Of a stretch of 7,223 nt of DNA, positions 4,789 to 7,223 are shown piece by piece (positions within the stretch are counted from its first letter, which is position 1; each line of letters opens with the position of its first letter). Where the stretch lies: NCBI GenBank assembly GCA_903925195.1, contig CAIYEO010000031.1, positions 1-7,223 on the forward strand, read 5' to 3'. Position numbers and translations under genes: made by a program. Below the pieces are notes generated by a model. The model searched no databases and was not told where the DNA came from. It was given only the letters and a program-made list of their open reading frames with translations. This DNA comes from an uncultured Candidatus Saccharibacteria bacterium. Lineage in GTDB: Bacteria; Patescibacteria; Saccharimonadia; Saccharimonadales; UBA4665.

Positions 4789-6279
4789 ATGAAATCGGAA
4801 AGCTTTATGGCCTACTTCGAAAAGATTTCAAGAAGTCTCTTGGTTATTTTAATTGGACTAATGTTCTTATCTGTAAATTATGGAAAAGTTGCCTTTGCAG
4901 CCAGTTCCACTCCTTCTCCAAAACCAACTATTATATCCACATTAAATGGTGTAAATAATAAGCTTCTTTCACCACCTAGTCCTACTATTGCATCAAATAA
5001 AACCGAACAAATTGAGCTTGTTAATGGTAGTTTTCTTATCCACACTAACACTGGAACCACAACAACCGGTACTATAGCTAGTCTTATTAATACCCCTAAT
5101 ACATTTACTGGTGATCCTCAAATAATATGGGATGCGGGAAGTAATAGGTTCTATTATAGTTTTTATGAATTCATCAATAACAATGGTGTAGCTCAACCTG
5201 GAATTGCCTGGGGATTCTCGAAAGGTGCTAATCCTAGTAGTGCAACTGCATTCTGTCATTATTTTAATAGCTTCGATTACGGCACAACTACTTATCCAGA
5301 TAGACAAAATCTTGGTGATACTGCTGACTTTTTACTTATTAGTAGTAATAGATATTTTCTAAATAATAATCTAGATGGCTCAGATCTAGCTTGGATATCT
5401 AAGCCTGCTGCAGGTACAACCTGTCCTACGGCAAGCTCATTCAAGACAGGTATAAAAAGTCTAAAAAATCCTGATGGTGTTACAAGTCCTTGGCTTCCAG
5501 CATCAGCTAAACAAGTCGATTCAAGCTCTACTGGTTGGGTGCTTGGAGATCCAAGTTACGTTTCTGGTAGTTCAATTACTGCATACAATGTAACTAAAGA
5601 TTCCGTTACTGGTAATGCAGTTATAAGCGCACCTAGTTCTATCCCGATTCCAGCCTATAGTATGACGAAATATGCTCCACAAGCCGGCACTACAACTACT
5701 GGAATAGCAGCAAAGCCACTTGAAACTCAAACCTATTTAACTCAAGTTATATCTTCATTTGATGCGCGCCTTGGACACAACACTTTATGGACTGCTCAGA
5801 CTAATAGTGGTGGTGCTGGTGTTAAAGTAGATTGGTATGAAATTAACCCAGTTAGCCTAGTATTAGATCAGTTTGGATCAGTTAGCGACCCAAATCTATA
5901 CATCTTTAATCCTACTATCTCTTCAGATAGATTAGTTGTCGGAACAACCAAAAAATTTGGTGATTCCGCGATACTGAATGTAAACACTTCCTCGATTAAT
6001 GCCTATCCAGCGGTTCAAGTTGTTTCAATGCTAAGCGGACAACCACAGTCATCTTTAACAATGGTTAAACAATCTACTGGTCCTAATATAGACTTTACCT
6101 GTTCTAATACTTCATCTACTGATTGTCGATGGGGAGATTATTCTGGTGCGGTTCCTAACCCTGCAGCTTCAACTAAAGGTACTCATGGACAAGTTATTAT
6201 ATCTAATCAATGGAATGTACCTAATATAGATGACAATACTACTGTTTGGCAGACATTGTTTGGAACTATTGGATTCTAA
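4789..6279 (+). CDS. Secreted protein with RWGDY motif, probable beta-propeller
   Basis: The protein is 496 residues from MKSESFMAYF. A signal peptide covers residues 1-37 (helix about 17-29, cleavage after AFA). A Ser/Pro/Thr stretch follows to about 70. The rest is rich in Gly, Ser, Asn and aromatic residues with repeated short beta patterns: GDPQIIWDAGSNRFYYS (109-124), SFDARLGHNTLWTAQ (323-337), FNPTISSDRLVVG (373-385) and CRWGDYSG (446-453). GDP-x3-WD, FNP-I and a late RWGDY motif recur in large secreted proteins predicted to be beta-propellers; no enzymatic role is established that I know of. Cys 156, 212, 438 and 446 could form disulphides. An in-frame ATG at 4780 touches the -10 hexamer, so 4789 is favoured, with a leader of two or three bases. 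It may be a binding or structural partner of the adjacent peptidase, but only proximity suggests this. Confidence 0.8.
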   Translation: MKSESFMAYFEKISRSLLVILIGLMFLSVNYGKVAFAASSTPSPKPTIISTLNGVNNKLLSPPSPTIASNKTEQIELVNGSFLIHTNTGTTTTGTIASLINTPNTFTGDPQIIWDAGSNRFYYSFYEFINNNGVAQPGIAWGFSKGANPSSATAFCHYFNSFDYGTTTYPDRQNLGDTADFLLISSNRYFLNNNLDGSDLAWISKPAAGTTCPTASSFKTGIKSLKNPDGVTSPWLPASAKQVDSSSTGWVLGDPSYVSGSSITAYNVTKDSVTGNAVISAPSSIPIPAYSMTKYAPQAGTTTTGIAAKPLETQTYLTQVISSFDARLGHNTLWTAQTNSGGAGVKVDWYEINPVSLVLDQFGSVSDPNLYIFNPTISSDRLVVGTTKKFGDSAILNVNTSSINAYPAVQVVSMLSGQPQSSLTMVKQSTGPNIDFTCSNTSSTDCRWGDYSGAVPNPAASTKGTHGQVIISNQWNVPNIDDNTTVWQTLFGTIGF

Positions 6280-6312
6280 TAGTTAGCTTACCTTATTAAT
6301 TTTTAACTATTA
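6277..6312. terminator. Stem-loop over convergent stop codons
   Basis: TAATAGTTA (6277-6285) and TAACTATTA (6304-6312) make a perfect 9-bp stem with an 18-nt loop. It starts on the stop codon of the plus-strand gene and runs into the 3' end of the minus-strand cupredoxin gene. It is the only candidate for a shared transcription end here. It is AT-rich and lacks a clean T-tract, so it may instead be an mRNA-protecting hairpin. Confidence 0.3.
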
Positions 6313-6772
6313 CTGCGCCCTGAAACTTATATGGATTCAGATTGTCGTGATATGTAAACTTGCCTACTTTATCAAAATTATAAGAATAATTAGAATTTAG
6401 ATTTAGCTTTGGACTATTTAGATTTGGCAATCCATTATTAGATGGATATGGGTCAGATGAAACTTGGTGCAAGGCTGAATCATTATTTATCCATAAAACT
6501 GCTTGGTTCTTTTTTATACTTATTGATGATGGGATAAAACCAGAACTCGTTATAGATACCTCTGCAGGTGCAATCTGACTTAGCGAAATATTATTGGCTT
6601 TTTGCTTAGGCTTACTGCTTTCTACGGCAAGCATAAGGAGACTGACAACTATACACAATGCTATAGCTAAAATGATTAAGTAAAGGGTGGTTTTATCCTT
6701 ACCCGGACTGGTATTTGGGTATTTTGGTATGGGAGTGTTTTGTTTATTGTCTGTCTGGTTGTTAGTTTCCAT
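6296..6772 (-). CDS. Membrane-anchored cupredoxin-like protein with atypical metal loop
   Basis: A 158-residue protein. Residues 1-28 are a hydrophilic cytoplasmic tail, 29-50 a membrane helix (LYLIILAIALCIVVSLLMLAV), and 68-157 an outer domain with the cupredoxin pattern: AEVSITSSGFIPSSISIKKN, VLWINNDSALHQV with H102, and FTYHDNLNPYKFQGAVIV at the C-terminus. In plastocyanin-like proteins the last loop carries Cys, His and Met copper ligands. Here Cys is missing and the loop reads Y141-H-D-N-L-N-P. CPR relatives commonly have YHDHLNP, so N144 replaces the second His. Copper binding of the blue type is therefore unlikely; another metal or a purely structural role is possible. It follows the FN3 gene by 17 bases with an AGGGG ribosome site, so the two form an operon. 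Confidence 0.8.
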   Translation of the reverse strand: METNNQTDNKQNTPIPKYPNTSPGKDKTTLYLIILAIALCIVVSLLMLAVESSKPKQKANNISLSQIAPAEVSITSSGFIPSSISIKKNQAVLWINNDSALHQVSSDPYPSNNGLPNLNSPKLNLNSNYSYNFDKVGKFTYHDNLNPYKFQGAVIVKN

Positions 6773-6779
6773 AATTTAT

Positions 6780-6784
6780 CCCCT
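6780..6784 (-). promoter_or_regulatory. Ribosome binding site of the cupredoxin-like gene
   Basis: AGGGG on the minus strand, seven bases before ATG 6772. It is the clearest Shine-Dalgarno-like site in the window and belongs to a downstream operon gene, whereas the first genes of transcripts lack one. Confidence 0.5.
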
Positions 6785-6790
6785 GTTGTC

Positions 6791-7223
6791 CTATATATGA
6801 GTTAATATTTCGTTAAGAATGTTAATACCAGCTGGATAACTCTTAGTAACCGTAGTTGTAGTGTAGTTTGTAGCTGAGTAGTAATCGTAATGGCTTCTAT
6901 TTGGACTCATTCCAACTAGGGTATAGATTCCTTGCGAGTTTGTTGTGGTAGTTATTGATCCGCCATTGTATCCTGCGTTCTTACCAGATCGAACTTGTGC
7001 ACCAACTATCGGCTTCCCAGTAGTCTTGTCAGTAACTATGCCAGTTAGAGTAACTGTTGTTGCAACTGTAGCAGCTAGTGTTGTTGCAGAGACTGTAGCT
7101 GAGGCCGTAGATGAACCAACTGAGTTTACAGCAACTATGTAGAAACTGTAGCTTGTAGAGGCTGTAAGACCTGTCACACCATAACTAGTTGCAGTTATGT
7201 TAGTAGCTATTGGAGTTGTTATG
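6791..7223 (-). CDS. Surface protein with FN3 and carboxypeptidase-regulatory-like domains (5' part beyond window)
   Basis: The frame is open to the right edge, so the start is not seen; 143 residues are visible. A GTG at 7177 lies inside an FN3 strand and is not a plausible start. The first 48 residues are the C-terminal half of a fibronectin type III domain: GLTASTSYSFYIVAVNSVG followed by STASATVSATT. After a short Thr/Ala/Val linker comes VTLTGIVTDKTTGKPIVGAQV, then TTTTNSQGIYTLVGMSP, the signature of a carboxypeptidase-regulatory-like beta-sandwich. Such modules are adhesive or spacer units of exported proteins. The protein ends with ILNEILTHI and has no sorting motif or membrane helix at its C-terminus. 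The stop lies 18 bases before the cupredoxin ATG, implying cotranscription. The full domain count and any catalytic module lie outside the window. Confidence 0.82.
   Translation of the reverse strand, partial: ITTPIATNITATSYGVTGLTASTSYSFYIVAVNSVGSSTASATVSATTLAATVATTVTLTGIVTDKTTGKPIVGAQVRSGKNAGYNGGSITTTTNSQGIYTLVGMSPNRSHYDYYSATNYTTTTVTKSYPAGINILNEILTHI

Noticed and set aside
4993..5307. Minus-strand open frame inside the RWGDY protein gene
   Set aside because: It lies wholly opposite a well-supported secreted protein gene, with no promoter or ribosome site of its own.
1..7223. CRISPR array, insertion sequence or integrase gene
   Set aside because: No regularly spaced direct repeats, transposase or recombinase motifs were found on either strand.

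Overview
The window looks like part of a small-genome bacterium of the Candidate Phyla Radiation (Patescibacteria), most likely Saccharibacteria (TM7). This rests on protein style, not a marker gene. One protein has a Pro/Gln-rich cytoplasmic tail, one membrane helix, a Ser/Thr linker and a small outer domain. There is a membrane-anchored cupredoxin with a 'YHD-LNP' loop, a short coiled-coil protein of a type common in CPR genomes, and promoters placed directly against start codons. TGA acts as a normal stop and is not needed as a sense codon, which argues against the SR1/Gracilibacteria code.

Left part (1-2900): the 3' end of a DUF6994-like protein, a spacer with TCTC/GAGA repeats, a minus-strand coiled-coil protein, and a gene-poor stretch holding a decayed 3' end of a tRNA gene. 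Two plus-strand envelope proteins of unknown function follow, separated by a strong hairpin. These two are visibly richer in G+C than everything to their right.

Middle (2914-3550): a minus-strand toxin-antitoxin operon. An AbrB/MazE-type antitoxin overlaps a Doc (Fic-family) toxin by ATGA. A near-consensus promoter drives it, with a perfect 11-bp inverted repeat between and over its hexamers, probably the autoregulatory operator.

Right part (3650-7223): two plus-strand exported proteins, each with its own promoter. The first is a predicted glutamic peptidase of family G1 (eqolisin) with both catalytic residues visible. The second is a roughly 500-residue secreted protein with a 'RWGDY' motif and a probable beta-propeller fold. 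Converging on them is a minus-strand pair: an FN3 / carboxypeptidase-regulatory-like surface protein cut by the window edge, then a membrane-anchored cupredoxin-like protein. Together the right part reads as a cell-surface and secretion locus. In an epibiotic CPR organism it could act on a host cell or on environmental protein, but that role is inference.

The least ordinary points are the bacterial eqolisin in a CPR-like setting, the repeated placement of promoters so close to ATG that mRNAs should be leaderless or nearly so, the palindromic operator of the AbrB-Doc module, and the tRNA-end scar.
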